Shown: piece after piece, positions 24,867 to 36,744 of the stretch | Position numbering within the stretch: position 1 is the first letter of the stretch | Layout of the letters: every line of letters starts with the position of its first letter | Assembly: GCF_008831285.2 (NCBI RefSeq) | Contig: NC_045146.1 | Coordinates: forward strand, 25,114,755 to 25,178,754 | From: Nymphaea colorata | Lineage: Eukaryota > Streptophyta > Magnoliopsida > Nymphaeales > Nymphaeaceae | DNA length: 64,000 nt | Direction of reading: 5' to 3' | The notes under the pieces: model-generated | Databases searched by the model: none | Told to the model about the DNA's origin: nothing | Seen by the model: only the letters and a program-made list of their open reading frames with translations | Made by a program: the position numbers and the translations under genes

Positions 24867-27800
24867 CATGTTTTTCTGTATGTCCGTCAATCTTGGTTAA
24901 AAGGTAAAGAGCTGATACCAAAACTGAGGGCTTTTTTACTCCATTGAAGATTTTCCAAAAACCAGCAATCTAAAATTTTTGAATAATTTTTGGTATCTAT
25001 TTCAGATTTTCAAATCGGCACAAATTTTCTAGAAAACTAGAACAGAATAGTAGTCCTTGAAGACAATTTGTTTTCCTAATGAAAGAAATATCTTAAAAAT
25101 TAGTAAAAAACGTGGGAAAATAAAAAAAGCCATACTAATACGCAAAAGATGATATGAACACAAAATATTTCTACTCTATTATACTTGCAAAGAAGATGAG
25201 GATGCAACACTCAAGTACACAGGGCAGAAAGGCAGAAATAACATGAAAAACAAATGTAAAGTATGTAGCAAAGAAGGATACCATCTATTCAATCACTACC
25301 GAAAAAGCAAGAAAAGTTTGACAAGTGAGTTAAGACAACAGAGAAGTGACTCCTATGCACACTAACTAGTTAAGAATCAATATTTACTAAATAAAAGAAA
25401 GCAAAACATAACAATAAAGCAAATTCAATTGAATATCTATTGTAAAACATGCCACTCGTGGCCAATGGTGCCAAAAACTTGGTGTGACCTTATGGCTAAG
25501 GATTTTTAAAATGATATTTTGCAACAAGAGACACAAAAATGTGGCCACCAAAGTTTCCAAAACTGAACTCCCACTAGGGCAAGAATGACATCCAAACGAA
25601 ACTTACTCTATTATTTGTGAAGTCACTACAAGAGTTTAAACATCAAAGAGAATAAAAAACCACATGAAAAGAAATAAATCAACATTCAACGATTCCTTCC
25701 TTCAAATTGAGGGTAATTTCTTCCATTGTTGAATGCAATATCTTCAATGCTCCACAAATGTTAGTCAAAACTTAAAACCCATAAGAAAAAAAACAAATTC
25801 TATACAATATTCAACAAATTTATATAAAAAAAAAAACATGCAAAATGGTTTCCTATGACACAATAACGTGAAAGGGTAAAAAGATGAAAAATTTACACAC
25901 AACAACGAGAAAAGAGGATGTCCAAAATTGACTAATAAGACCGTAAGACTGTCATGAACCTCGTTGGAGAGAATTCTGTAAAATAAATATTAGGAAAAGC
26001 AAATGACCTCCAAAATTAACAAAATGTATCTCATTTTGAAGCCAAAGTGTCCAAGAAAATAATCCATTTTATAAATCTCAAACATAACTTTGGGACCAAA
26101 AGTTCCAGCAATTCAGAAACATGGTTCCCCAATTGTCCTATTTTGTTTCGACAACAATGTTGCAGAAAGGCAGGGTTTGGAAGAAACTGAAGAAACTGAC
26201 TTCGACTCATTAAATCTACCCTAAAATTCACCAAATTTGATCAAAACAAAACTGAGTAGAAAAAGCTTTTGAATTGATATAGAAATTGCTTCCCAATCTT
26301 AGGTCAAAGGAAAGGAGGCAAAATTCAAACAAGAGACGGTTCACGATGGTATAGAAACTAACCAACTATAAAACTTGAAAACCAAACCCATCAAAGGCAC
26401 TATTAGACAATTCAACTTGGCAAAGCACAATACTCAGAATCTCATATCAATAAAAAATCTGAACTATCTTAAACTAAAAAACAGACTATCAAAACCAGCA
26501 ACACCTTAAGAACATAAATACATACATAAGTTCAGTGAACAAGTGATGAAAATTTAATTATAATGCTGGGAATCTTAACTATCAAACACAAAAAAGTGAG
26601 AAAACAAATCAAAAATTAATATGTTTGCAAAATAATTCAGCTAACTTGGTTCAGGCCTTTTAGAAATACAATCAATAAGCATATGCTCTAACTTCTGACA
26701 ATCCTAGGACAGACCAACAAACCCATGAAATCAGTACCAAGGTTTAACAACTCTAACATTCGCAGTTCTTCTGAAACATACCTCTACATAGCTAGCGCAT
26801 GTGCAACTTAGATACATGGTTTTACAAAGAATCAAATGCTCAATGAAAAGAACACGACAGTTAACAATCAAACAAGAACTACTATAACTAAGATTCAAAC
26901 AAGCATGGAACCACAACAACTACTTTAACCCTTGTCCCTACTATGCTAGACTATACACAATAAGTACTCTAGTCAACTTACTCACTACAGAAAACTGACT
27001 CAAACAAAGCATGGCCATAGATAAATATTGAACATGGGTCTCAAAGACTAAAGACTCTAAACCAGGTTGACACTCAACAATAAGACCAAACCGCAACTAA
27101 AATGACTTAAAGAGAAGTAGTATTGCCTCGAATACTCACCAATTAGGAATATAGCAAAAGACGTCAAGTTTTCTTTTCAAAGCATTGAACTTTGAAATGG
27201 CTTCTTATTTTCAAATTTTTGCCCATAGGCTTTTAGTGCACGTTGTGTGCAAAAGATATAACCTTCCTTTGCCTGAAGTATTCGATGAAGTACTAGGATT
27301 TGGAATCGCGTCGATGCTACCAAATCTCGCAAAAGGATTTCCTTCCATTTTCAAGGTATGAGCATGAAGAAATTGTTCTCTGCTTCACAGGAAACCAAAG
27401 AAAAGGAGCAGATATTAACCTCAAATCATTCACCCACAAAGGATTCGCAATCAATGCTAGAGACTTCAGCCTTCATGTTCTTCATCCCTTGGCAGGCACT
27501 TTTTTTGTTCTTGCTTTCTTTTGTATTTGTTTTTCTTTTTCTTTTTCTTGCTTTTTTCTTCTTCTTTTTTTTTGCTTGTCTTCTTTGTTGTTTTGATTTT
27601 TTTTTTTTTTAGGCCGACCTTCACCTTTGAGGGAAATACCTCACCACCTCAAAGGCTACTACAGAACGCCATCTCTTTGATGGTTTTGTGTAGCATTGTC
27701 ACGTGTCATACCCACTTCAACTCGTGAGTTTCAACGAGACAAAATGTTCATAGGTTGTTATCTTCGTGGAATATACATAAATCACCTTTATGCATACCCA

Positions 27801-29902
27801 GTACTCTCGATTAATAACCCAGAGAAACAACTACACTCGTCCCGAGCCCATCTCTCAACACTCATTTTGCTACCTGCCAAGGTTTCAAAGAACGCTCGGG
27901 CTTCCACCTCATCGCACTTTCATGTTTGATTCTTGCAGATGTTTGATTGCAAAGGCGAATAGCATTTCCTAATCCTTGAGCTCCTCGACATCACTGAACC
28001 CATCTTCATATCTCACACAAAGAATCTTTCCAGTCTTCTCCTTCAATTGACTGACAGCAAGGGCTTGAAACTTCCTCTTTTACCCTCAAAGGAATACCTA
28101 AGACAAAGCGAAGGTACATCCTAGTGCAGCAAAATTGCTTTTCAAAATAGTAGGTTTACTAAAAATTCTTGACGTCAAGCGATATATTGCGTAGATTGTT
28201 TTTCCTTTTCCTTCAAAAAGAGTACCTTTATAAAACCAAGTGACCTATGGTTGAAAGTAGAAAAATGACTAGGATGGTTTTTGCAAACTAAACATCACAA
28301 GAAATCATTCCCATTGGAACTCCCCTAAAAAATATAGGACTTTGTGAAGGAAGGGTCCATATGGAAGAGATATAACACACTAGGAATGAAAAACAAGACA
28401 GTTCAATCCTCTCAACCTAATCAGGAGCAGCAAGATGCAATCTACTTGTTGTCAAAATAATTGTCACAGCAATTGGTAATGACGCAGATCTTCAAACAAG
28501 TCAACAACTAATTCAGAATCAACAAAAAAATTTATAGCAGCAGACCGTCTCATTTTTTTCTTTGAAAAAGAAGCCCTAACTAAACAAATCACACTTAGCC
28601 AAGCTATGATACCATCTGAATATCTCACAAACAGGCAAATCTATCACACTTCTGAATCGCAAAATTAATTTTCTAAGAATCTCATAAAATAGCTCTTTAA
28701 GAGCTTGATCAGCCAATAAACGGAAAACAACATGAGCTGTTGGGATCTCCACTCGGCTCTCTACAGCTAAGATATTCAGCTGAGAAAGCAGAAAATTAGA
28801 AAAAAAAAAAAGATTACAAAGATTAGAAAATAAAAAATAAGAGATTACACAAAGCAAAAAAAAAAAAAAAAACATAATGCTGACTTCCTAACATAGTAGA
28901 TTTCATCTACAGTGAAAATATATTCAGTGTTTCGTAGCAATATTTGAAAATCACGTCCACCACAATAACCTTTTTCATCCACTTTTGGCACAGATCAAGA
29001 CTCATTTAACCAATCCCTTGGCATTCCAATGCAGAAGAACTCGTACGAATGAATACACACAGAAATAGAAAATAACATAACTGGATTGGAAAACAATCGA
29101 TGATCACATGATGATTACATACATATATGTTCACTCACTTTAACAACGACAAGAAAAAAATTAATATTGATTGTTAAATAATTCTGCCTCAAAGAATAAC
29201 ATGAAAAAAGGGAAGTTAAAGAACTAAATTTCCTGAGAATACACTTATGAAAACTAATGACAGACTTAACGTACTCCATTGTGAATGAAATACAAAAAGA
29301 AAAAAGAAAAAGTGTTGTTGAAGCCTAAAAAAACAAAGTGTACATGCACACAAGAATTTCATCAAACTAACTTGAGGACTAGCACATTGAAGACAACAAA
29401 TGAGTAAGAGAGACGGGAAAAAGATAACATACAAGAGCTGCGTTGGCCATGGCAGACGCAGAGCCCTAGCCAAAGAAAGAGAGAAGAGGATGTTTCAAAG
29501 ACCTCATATGAGAACACCGACCAGCGAATAGGGCTGGACCGCCTTCGTTCCGCAGGTCAGCGCTGTAAATCAGAGACAAAGAATGAGTGTCTAAGCAGAG
29601 AAAGGCGTTTCGTGTGGGCCATGGCCTACTCAGATCAGCGAGAGAAAGGGAGAGGGAGTGGAGAACGAAGGTTCAGTGCATACCTTGAAGAAGAGAGGGA
29701 GCTCGGAGGTGGCATTGCAGTTGAAGAAGAAGACGGGAGACGCAGCCTGCGGTTGAGAGCTTTAATCGAGAGGAAAGGGAGAGGAGTGTTTCATCGAGAG
29801 GGACCTTGGAAGTTTGTCTGGATTTACATTTTAAGGAAAGCAAATTACCATGACCGTTGGGTTAACATTTTGGGTTTCTTAAATTGATTTCCTTCCTTTC
29901 CA
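24867..29902. repeat. Large repeat unit 2 (truncated)
   Basis: Head-to-tail with unit 1. It stops at 29902 ('ctttccatt' then 'caacatgag'), where unit 1 continues 'ctttccattaatgaataac'. Relative to unit 1 it carries insertions shared with unit 4: about 155 bases at 25445-25600, and the 'ttggagagaattctg' block near 25965. It has its own 29-base deletion in the candidate exon near 28750. Confidence 0.9.
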
Positions 29903-29976
29903 TTCAACATGAGAAGATCATTTAGAATTAAACAAAAATAGAAACATATTAGCAGCTGGCAAATCAGGGATCTAAC

Positions 29977-30972
29977 CTTGGGCTTTATAATAAATATTTT
30001 TCCTTTTGGTATACCAATCTTCCTGTAGCTGAGCTCATCAGTGTCTCTGTTCCCAAATCCAGCATAAAATGGGTTGTAGTCAGAAGGAAATAGAGCTCTT
30101 ATTTCCTGCCAAAAAAGTGAAGCAAAATGGATTACCACACAGAAAATCTGAAAATAGTTAGATCGTACACAATCAGGAAATTGTGTGAGTTTTACAGGAA
30201 ATCTTAAGACAGTTCCCAAACAAGACACAACCACAATCTTAAAGAAACAATCAAGGAACTAAGCTTGCAATCGTGGAACCCAACAATCAGGGAAGTTATC
30301 TGGATGTCATGCAGGAATGCATTTGTCGCCTTGCAGAAAATGGGCTCTGTGCCCTTCCTGAGCAAATGGCTTGGTGAAGTTCCATAAGTACTCATCAAAC
30401 TAAAACCTCAAGAGAAGGTGCATCTCTGATCTGACATTAGTTGGCAAGGCCTCCATCAGAAAAGAAATCACTGAATATGCCCCTGAATGGAGTGCAGATC
30501 CGGTAGCCCAGTGTTGTAGCACTCTGAGGTCCTCTGCCTTCAAGCCGACCCAGATTGCTCAATCTAACATTAGACCTAGCCTATGTGGCATGTGGCAGGC
30601 ACGAAATGCCACTAAACCTAAAAAACATTATACTCAGCTTGAACATGACTGGATCCTCAAATAATGATCAACAAATGATACTAAAACGGACCAAATTATG
30701 CATTTAAACAGAAATGAAACACAAAATTAGGAGTAGGCTAGTCCTGGATGACTGAACATCGGATTTTTTATGCAATGACCCTAAATCCAGCTTCTACAGT
30801 TCTACAAAATAAGCATACAGTGCCAGACTTGTAGGCTAGTCCTTTTACTGCTGTAGAGCAGATAATGTTAAGAGATGAGACAGTTCTTAGTCCATGCTTG
30901 TGAATAAACATGACATCAGTTTCCTGTAACCCACCGTTCACTGTAATTGCCTGGACATCCAAAACTTTGGTT
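29977..30972 (-). pseudogene. Lipin-type phosphatidate phosphatase (PAH) remnant
   Basis: The clearest piece is a 129-base exon, 29977-30105, with acceptor (TTTTTGGCAG) and donor (CCCAAG|GTTAGA). It encodes 43 residues of the lipin LNS2 region, including [15 protein letters not shown] and [11 protein letters not shown], almost as in plant PAH1/PAH2. Upstream on the minus strand lie weaker pieces in the right order: about 30256-30355 (NAFLHDIQITSLIVGFHDCK, resembling the exon that normally precedes it) and 30893-30972 (AITVNGGLQETDVMFIHKHG, resembling the N-LIP domain). The catalytic HAD segment with its DxDxT motif is absent, and the 3' exons are cut off by the unit 2 boundary at 29902. Lipins dephosphorylate phosphatidate to diacylglycerol; this copy cannot. 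First exon secure, others inferred. Confidence 0.7.
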
Positions 30973-31064
30973 GAAGCAAAAAGGGGGAAATAAAACAAAA
31001 GGTATAATCTCTGCACTAAAACAAAGTACAACTATCCTTTCGTTGTTTAGTTTGAAAAAGATCC

Positions 31065-31310
31065 TCAGATTGAGTGAGAACAATGGTTAAGAAAGCAACT
31101 TCTTTGTTTTAAAGCATTAGAAAGCAACCCCCTTTTTCTTCTCCATGCCAAAATCTTACGACCCTCAAGGTTCATCCAGTGAACATCATACCGATCTAAG
31201 AACCAAATGGAAACATCACTGATCATATGAAAAACAGAAATGAAACAGCAGCTAATTTGGTCATTCATTAGAAATCTGGGCTGGCCAGAGAGTGAGAGCG
31301 CAGCCGGCAT
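31065..31310 (-). other. Possible further lipin N-terminal remnant
   Basis: Minus-strand stretch upstream of the N-LIP-like piece, open for 81 codons. The phrase RYDVHWMNLEGRK sits where lipins have WYVRFGKFQGVLK, but similarity is too weak to claim alone. It is listed because its position and strand fit. Confidence 0.2.
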
Positions 31311-31726
31311 TCGCCAGAGAGGGAGAAAGGGGCACCCGAGACAGAGTTCCCCTCCCGTTTGCTGCTGCCTCTGACTGCCGCGCTATGTGGCCAAGTCATT
31401 TACACGCAGTAGAAAAGGGCGACAGAAGTGAGAGTGAGAGGGAGAGGGGAACAAGAGAGAGAATGAGAGAGAGAGAGACACACTACCTTGCGAGAAAGAG
31501 AGGAACGGGAGGCTCGCGGCTGCACTGCTCGGGTGGAGTGGAGGGAGCGGCTGTGAGACGACGCGGCTGAAGAGGGAGCGGCTGTGAGACGACGAGAAAG
31601 AAGAGGGAGCGGCTGTGAGACGACGAGAAAGAAGAGGGGAGCGGCTGCGGCACAGGAAGGAAGAGAAGGAAGACGCGAAGAGGAGCGCTCGCGTTGAACG
31701 GGCAAAAATTTATTTCCGGAAAAAAT
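31311..31726. repeat. GA-rich leader-like stretch with 31-bp minisatellite
   Basis: Purine-rich on the plus strand. Units of 31 bp start at 31541, 31572 and 31603 with 'gagggagcggctgtgagacg', and a partial fourth starts at 31634. Together with the sequence to its right it resembles the 5' end of a minus-strand gene, plausibly the lipin remnant, whose N-terminal piece lies just to the left. Confidence 0.8.
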
Positions 31727-32722
31727 TGTCTTCCTTTCCTTTTCATTGACGAATAACGGATAGTCCGATGTTAGAATATTCCTGACTGAAAGAAGTCATA
31801 TTAAGTTGTTTTATTTGTTCAGATTACCAAAATTTGGATCTTGACCCAATTAGGATAAACCATTGTCTAGATGGATTGGATCTCAACGTGGAATCTAGAA
31901 AATAATTAATTTGGTTCTTAACAAGAATGAACTGAGTTGCAGGTCGACTAAAATTCAGATCCCACATGACTAGAATTGTTTATGCATCGGCTCAGTTTGA
32001 GGTCTAGTTGGAGATTTCGAACAGAATACCCAAACTGAGACGATGGATATGACCTGGATTCAGTTGGATGAGAGTTAGATCCTTAACAGCTCTGGATTTG
32101 AACCTTATTGTCTCGGCTCGGAACCATAACTCCGTGTTGGGTCTGATAAAAGGAACCTGATCATTGGTTGGCCACCAAAATAACAATCAAGATTCATTCA
32201 CTTAATTTGGATCTAATTAAATAAACCCAGAATCCAGATTTTAGACTTCAAAGGGATTTAGATCGGGTCCTCAATCCAATGGACTTGAATACCAAAAAAT
32301 AGTATCAATGCTTTCCTCGTCTCTTCTTCATGAGTCATGACTACAACAGAGCTCACACCTGCTAGGCGATCGAAAGCCTCGTCGAGTATCCTGTGTTTGT
32401 GTTTGTGTTTGTGTTTGTTTCCTACATTGAACTCGTTGTCAGAAATATCATTTAGGGATTTTAAACGGCAAATTTTGTTTGGTGTATAATACAGGCAAAG
32501 TTTAAAATCTAGGAAAATCTCAACAAATTTAAAAAAATAATAATAAAATAAATTGTAAAAGTAACATAGAAGAACATGAAAATAAAATTTTTTAGTAAAT
32601 GCAAGAAAGAATACAAAGGTAAAGTTTAAAATCTCAGGAAAATCTGGGCAAATAGGAAAAATAAATCTTAAAAAGTTAAATGCAAAAAAAATACATAAAC
32701 AAGTTTTTTAATAACAAAAATG
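31727..32722. repeat. Diverged copy of the unit's upstream (promoter-side) region
   Basis: Matches 21760-22452 of unit 1 in order, with several extra segments here. Landmarks are 'gaataacggatagtc', 'ttatttgttcagattacc', 'aggcgatcgaaagcctcgtc', 'atcatttagggattttaaac' and 'aatctcaggaaaatct'. This version is about 300 bases longer, so either it is nearer the ancestral form or it gained insertions. It is much more diverged than units 1-4 are from each other. Confidence 0.8.
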
Positions 32723-33328
32723 CCAGACAATCTTAGAAGCCAGCGTCATCCCTCACAATGCGCGGCTCCAAAATCTTGTGGGGATCGATTGGATTTCGGA
32801 GCCATACAGTTATTTTGTTTATTACAAGAAAACTCGTTTTTGAAAGAGACAGAAGGAGGGGGCGAGAGAATAAGAGGCCATGCCTACACTTGTCTGCTCC
32901 CTCACTAATCATTTAAAGCTCTGGATGGAAGGTCGACGGAAGAAACACTATATAGCTATGGAGAAGATGAAAATGGTGCGAGATCGTGGTCAGTACCATC
33001 CAGGGGGGCCTTCATCGGCACTCGAATTGTGAAATTTAATAATCGAATTACTTTTCTTCATCGGCACTCGAATTTGAACATATGAACAGGACAAACCCGG
33101 GCCGGGCCTTCCATGGGCCTTGATTCTGAACCCATCGCTTTCTATCCAGTTAGCAACCTACTTTGACAGCTCGCCCTTATCGCTTGAAAGGGAGAGCTAG
33201 AACCACATTTTGTAATTATCAGAATTCAGAATCGGCCTTCTATTTTTCGATATTTGCAGATTCGCCCCTACCTGTCTGTCAATAAGTAGGGTTGGAGGAG
33301 TGAGTTTGTTCGCCATCACAAACACAAA
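32723..33328. promoter_or_regulatory. Upstream region of the defensin gene
   Basis: Intergenic DNA before the defensin start codon. I see no canonical TATAAA within 100 bases of the ATG; TATATAG occurs at about 32950, too far for a core promoter. The leader just before the ATG is 'caaacacaaaATGG', A-rich before the ATG as is usual in plants. No regulatory element is claimed. Confidence 0.3.
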
Positions 33329-34179
33329 ATGGCATCCAAGAGCACCAGCCGTCTTCTCCCTGCCTTCCTCCTCCTTGCTCTCCTGCTCCTCTCCTTCGGT
33401 ACCCTCTCCCTTTCTCTCTCTTTTATATATATATATATATAATATACACACACAAACTATTGTTGGGCGCATTAAAGCAATTCTTTCGATTTCCATCCTG
33501 ATTCAATGTCCATTACGGATATTGTTTGAGAAAAGAGCTAGAAAATGTATTAATTGTTAGAATTTTAGTTGGTATCTAGGACGAAGCAAATCATGCGAAA
33601 CCCTTGAAATATGCACATTATCAAATAATATGCACTAAACCAAATCGTTTGAAAAGTCTAGAAATGGATTATATAGGAATGACCGACTTAACGACTACTG
33701 TCCCTCAAATCACAACTTCCTAATCGAATTCACAGCCTTTCAAACCGTAGGGTTTAGAATAATCTTCTCGCCCACTCATGATCGAGCAGCGCTATGTATA
33801 CCATTTGAATGTTCGAATCGATCTCAAAGAGATGAAAATTCTGAATGAAGTTGTATCCGTTCCATGGTGAAATTAAACAAAGGAACAAATTACTGTGGAA
33901 ACTATGGACATGCCACTTCTTCCGTAGATTGTTTGTTGTTAACTAACTTCGCTCTAAGGCTGGACATCTAACATGTTTTTAAACTTCCATTTCAAAACAG
34001 GGGATGTGGAGAAAGCAGAGGCGAGGATCTGTTCGACTCCCAGCCTCAAGTTCCACGGCCTGTGCTTCAGCGACACGAACTGCGCAAACATCTGCCGCAC
34101 TGAACACTTCCCTAAGGGCTCCTGCCAGGGCTTCCGGAGGCGATGCATGTGCGAGACGCCATGCCCATCTGAAAACTAG
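33329..34179 (+). CDS. Plant defensin (gamma-thionin), two exons
   Basis: Exon 1 (33329-33398) and exon 2 (34001-34179) flank a 602-base GT-AG intron in phase 1, giving 82 residues. Residues 1-31 are a signal peptide with an acidic tail: hydrophobic core LLPAFLLLALLLL, then a likely cut after EKAEA. The mature ~51-residue peptide has eight cysteines at 34, 45, 51, 55, 65, 72, 74 and 78, with the CX3C (51-55) and CXC (72-74) patterns and the gamma-core G63-x-C65-x6-C72. This is the standard class I layout: four disulfides, no long C-terminal propeptide. The intron position, inside or just after the signal peptide, is also typical. Such peptides are secreted and usually antifungal; the actual target cannot be read from sequence. 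The intron holds a (TA)n tract at 33422-33441. The gene appears intact. Confidence 0.93.
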
Positions 34180-34325
34180 TCGTTTATAGGCCCTTTTTTC
34201 GCCGACTGTCTGTGGTGGGGATGCAACTAGCAAGTAGTAGTGATGTCTTTGATGCCTGAATTCCTATCCTTCTCTCTCTCTCTTGTCAAATGCTGTTTTC
34301 CTCTTTCCGTTCCTCATGTGGAACA

Positions 34326-34331
34326 AATAAA
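34326..34331 (+). terminator. Polyadenylation signal of the defensin gene
   Basis: AATAAA 147 bases after the defensin stop codon, in 'gaacaaataaaatgaatttg'. The flanking 3'-UTR sequence is duplicated at 38091-38162, including this signal. Confidence 0.6.
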
Positions 34332-34371
34332 ATGAATTTGGCAGCATTTTTTTGTGCAAACTTTAAATCTC

Positions 34372-34644
34372 ACCAAGATAAGTTGAGCAATCGAAATTTG
34401 GGATTTGCGCAAGGCAAATAGACACAGCGGCAGCGCGACTTATCTGGCAGCGCCTCGTTAACGGATGCATCAATAGCAGAGCGGATCAAACTGGGATCAA
34501 TAGAAGGGTGGGCTGAACCGAAGTTGACTCCACATGACACACTGGCGACCCCTCTTCGTTCCGTGCTCTAGGCCTAGCTCTCCTTCTTCTGGCCTCTATT
34601 TTACCACTCGGCAATCTCCGGCGGGATTAGGGTTTTCTCCCGGG
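34372..34644. promoter_or_regulatory. Leader-like region with telo-box motif
   Basis: GC-richer than its surroundings. It contains TTAGGGTTT at 34627-34635 (AAACCCTAA on the other strand), the telo-box seen just upstream of many plant housekeeping genes, ten bases before an ATG at 34645. Confidence 0.35.
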
Positions 34645-34797
34645 ATGGCGACCGTCGCAGCAGCAATCAACCAGGTCGCCGGACCGGAAACCGTAGACGC
34701 GTCTCTCTGGTGGGACTTCCCCTCCGATCTCGAACGCCTTCTTCTTCCGATTCTAATGTCGCTCCCTCCTTTCTCTGTGGGCTTAGTCGAGGAATGA
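34645..34797 (+). CDS. Short open frame, possible truncated first exon
   Basis: Fifty codons starting MATVAAAINQVAGPETVDAS and continuing with LWWDFPSDLERLLLP to a TGA at 34795. The leader and start context look real: a telo-box upstream, Ala-rich start, GC-rich coding-like composition. Within 80 bases of the stop the sequence becomes the low-complexity ~40-bp array, so the rest of any gene is missing or interrupted. No family recognised. It may be the 5' exon of a gene cut by repeat expansion. Confidence 0.3.
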   Translation: MATVAAAINQVAGPETVDASLWWDFPSDLERLLLPILMSLPPFSVGLVEE

Positions 34798-34875
34798 TCT
34801 AAGCGAGAAAATTCCCTTGGCTTATCTGGTACTCTCGCTGTCTCTCTCTCTTTCTTCTGTCAAACGTTATCCCCA

Positions 34876-35580
34876 AAGATTAAAAATCCATCCTAAAAGA
34901 TCCACGTAAAGTGTTTTACGTGAAAAAAAAAAAATCCATCCTAAAAATCCACTACAACTTTTTCCATGATTAAAAATCCGTCTTCATCCACTAAAAGTTT
35001 TTTCCATCGAAAAAAATCCATCCTAAAAATCCACCAATTTTTTTTTTTATGATTAAAAATCTTTCAAGAAAGACCCACCAAAATTTTTTTCCATCCTAAA
35101 AATTCACGAAAAATTTTCCCATGATAAAAATCCCATCCTAAAAGATCCACGAAAGACTTTTACCATCGTGAAAATAGTCGATGGATTTTTTTTCTGGGTT
35201 AAACAAATCCACGAGATATTCTGCAGGGTAAAAAAAATCCATGGATGTATCAAACGTCCTAAAAGGTATCCACGAAAAGTTTTTTCCACTTTTTACCTGG
35301 TGCATCAAACATTATCATCAAAGATATTCACGAAAATTTTTTCCATGGATTTTTTTCCCAACGCATCAAACGACCCTCCACAAAAAATTTTTACCATGGT
35401 GAAAAAAATCCCTGGATGCGTGAAATATCCAGTAGAAGTTTTTTCCATGGTAAAAAAATTCATCCTTCCATGAAAAATTTGTTTCATGGTGAAAAGTCCA
35501 CTGATTCTTTTTCGGTGCATCAAATGCACCCTAAAAGATATCCACGAAATTTTTTTTCCATTGTAAAATCCATGACATGA
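34876..35580. repeat. Degenerate ~40-bp tandem array B
   Basis: Same family as 14822-15216 and 36745-37400: alternating 'aaaaatccatcctaaaa', 'gatccacgaaaa' and 'ttttttccatgg'. Some parts also contain 'gcatcaaacg' phrases (for example 35300 and 35363). Long open frames on both strands here are products of the repeat. Confidence 0.85.
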
Positions 35581-35660
35581 AAGTTGTGAGGTTGTGTTTG
35601 GCAGTCCAAAAGACAATTCAAAACTAGAAAACACCCCCTTTCTCTCTCCCTCTCCCTCTC

Positions 35661-36011
35661 TCCGTTTTTATGTAGAAACAGATCACAAAACCCAATACCT
35701 CGGAAGCGCTTGTATTCGATCCCCCGGTTGGAACTTGGAATCGCTCTTCATACATTTTCCATTTATTTTTGTAGGATAAACTTCAAGAATTCACGAAGTA
35801 ACGTCAAAAAAGAATCCTTCTACGGCAACGCGAATTCAAGATCAACAAGAAAAGCATCCTTCCACGATCGCAAGGGCGAGAAAGGTCAGACCGCTCTCTC
35901 AGCACCCACAAACTTCTCCATTCCACGATCGACAGAGGGATCAAGATTCAAGATCAACAAAAAAAAGCATCCTTCCACGATCGCAAGGGCGAAAACCCTT
36001 GGGTTCAGACC
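35661..36011. repeat. Direct repeat R1 with internal 113-bp tandem
   Basis: Nearly identical to 37511-37981, same orientation. Starts 'tccgtttttatgtag' and contains 'gcatccttccacgatcgc' twice, at 35854 and 35967 (period 113). No recognised coding function. Confidence 0.92.
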
Positions 36012-36607
36012 TCACAACAAAAAAAACTGTAGCTGTACTGCAATGAATAAATGCCTGTGCTGCTGCGCAGGAGAAATCATTAGAATATGAACAGAATCTA
36101 GCAGTGAGGCCTTCATCGTCCCACGGCTTCAGTAAACAACATTTTTCTCCTCCTATTTAGTCATTGACTCGATGATCTTACACGGTAACTAGGAATGGCC
36201 CGGCACCATGACAAAAGCAGAGGAAGAAGATGCTGATAAAACCACCGGTCTCGACCTCAAAGCTGTTGATGGCAGGTTCAGAGACCATCTTGGCCCTTCT
36301 ACGAGGGAGACAGAGATTAGGCTTGGGCATTGCATCCCTCGTGATAAAGAGGGTTGTGACAAGAAGAAGATTTAAGGGTTAACATTGACGACCAAGAAAG
36401 AAAAGAAGCACTAAAATTCTTCAAAAAAAAAAAAAGAAAAAAAGAAAAAAAGAAAGAAAGAACTTCATGGCGAGGAAATCGTTTTGGGGCAAACTGCAAA
36501 GAAACAATCTAACAAGCAAAATTGAAGCACATATGTGAATGATCTGCTACCTGTCGATCAACCAACATCGAACCCGCTGCTGCCGTGCTGCGAGTTCTGA
36601 CTCTCTC
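36012..36607. other. Spacer, no confident gene
   Basis: Holds a 55-codon open frame at 36209 (starting MTKAEEEDADKTTGLDLKAV) of unknown origin and a purine-rich 'aaagaaa' tract near 36425-36460. Nothing supports expression. Confidence 0.3.
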
Positions 36608-36697
36608 CTCTTTTCTTCCGAGTCTCCGACCTCCTCCCTCTTTTCTTCCGAGTCTCCGACCTCCTTCCTCTTTTCTTCCGAGTCTCCGACCTCCTTC
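36608..36697. repeat. 30-bp minisatellite, three copies
   Basis: Units at 36608, 36638 and 36668 start 'ctcttttcttccgagtctcc' and differ by one base. Period 30 keeps all frames open, giving repetitive peptides on both strands that should not be taken as genes. Confidence 0.95.
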
Positions 36698-36744
36698 CTG
36701 CAGGCTGCAGCCATCCACAAGAAGATAAATTTATCCACGAGAAG

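Noticed and set aside
35694-35760. Possible tRNA-derived SINE (a 'tattcgatccc' stretch resembling a B box) in R1 and R2
   Set aside because: No A box at the right distance, no poly-A tail and no target duplication found.
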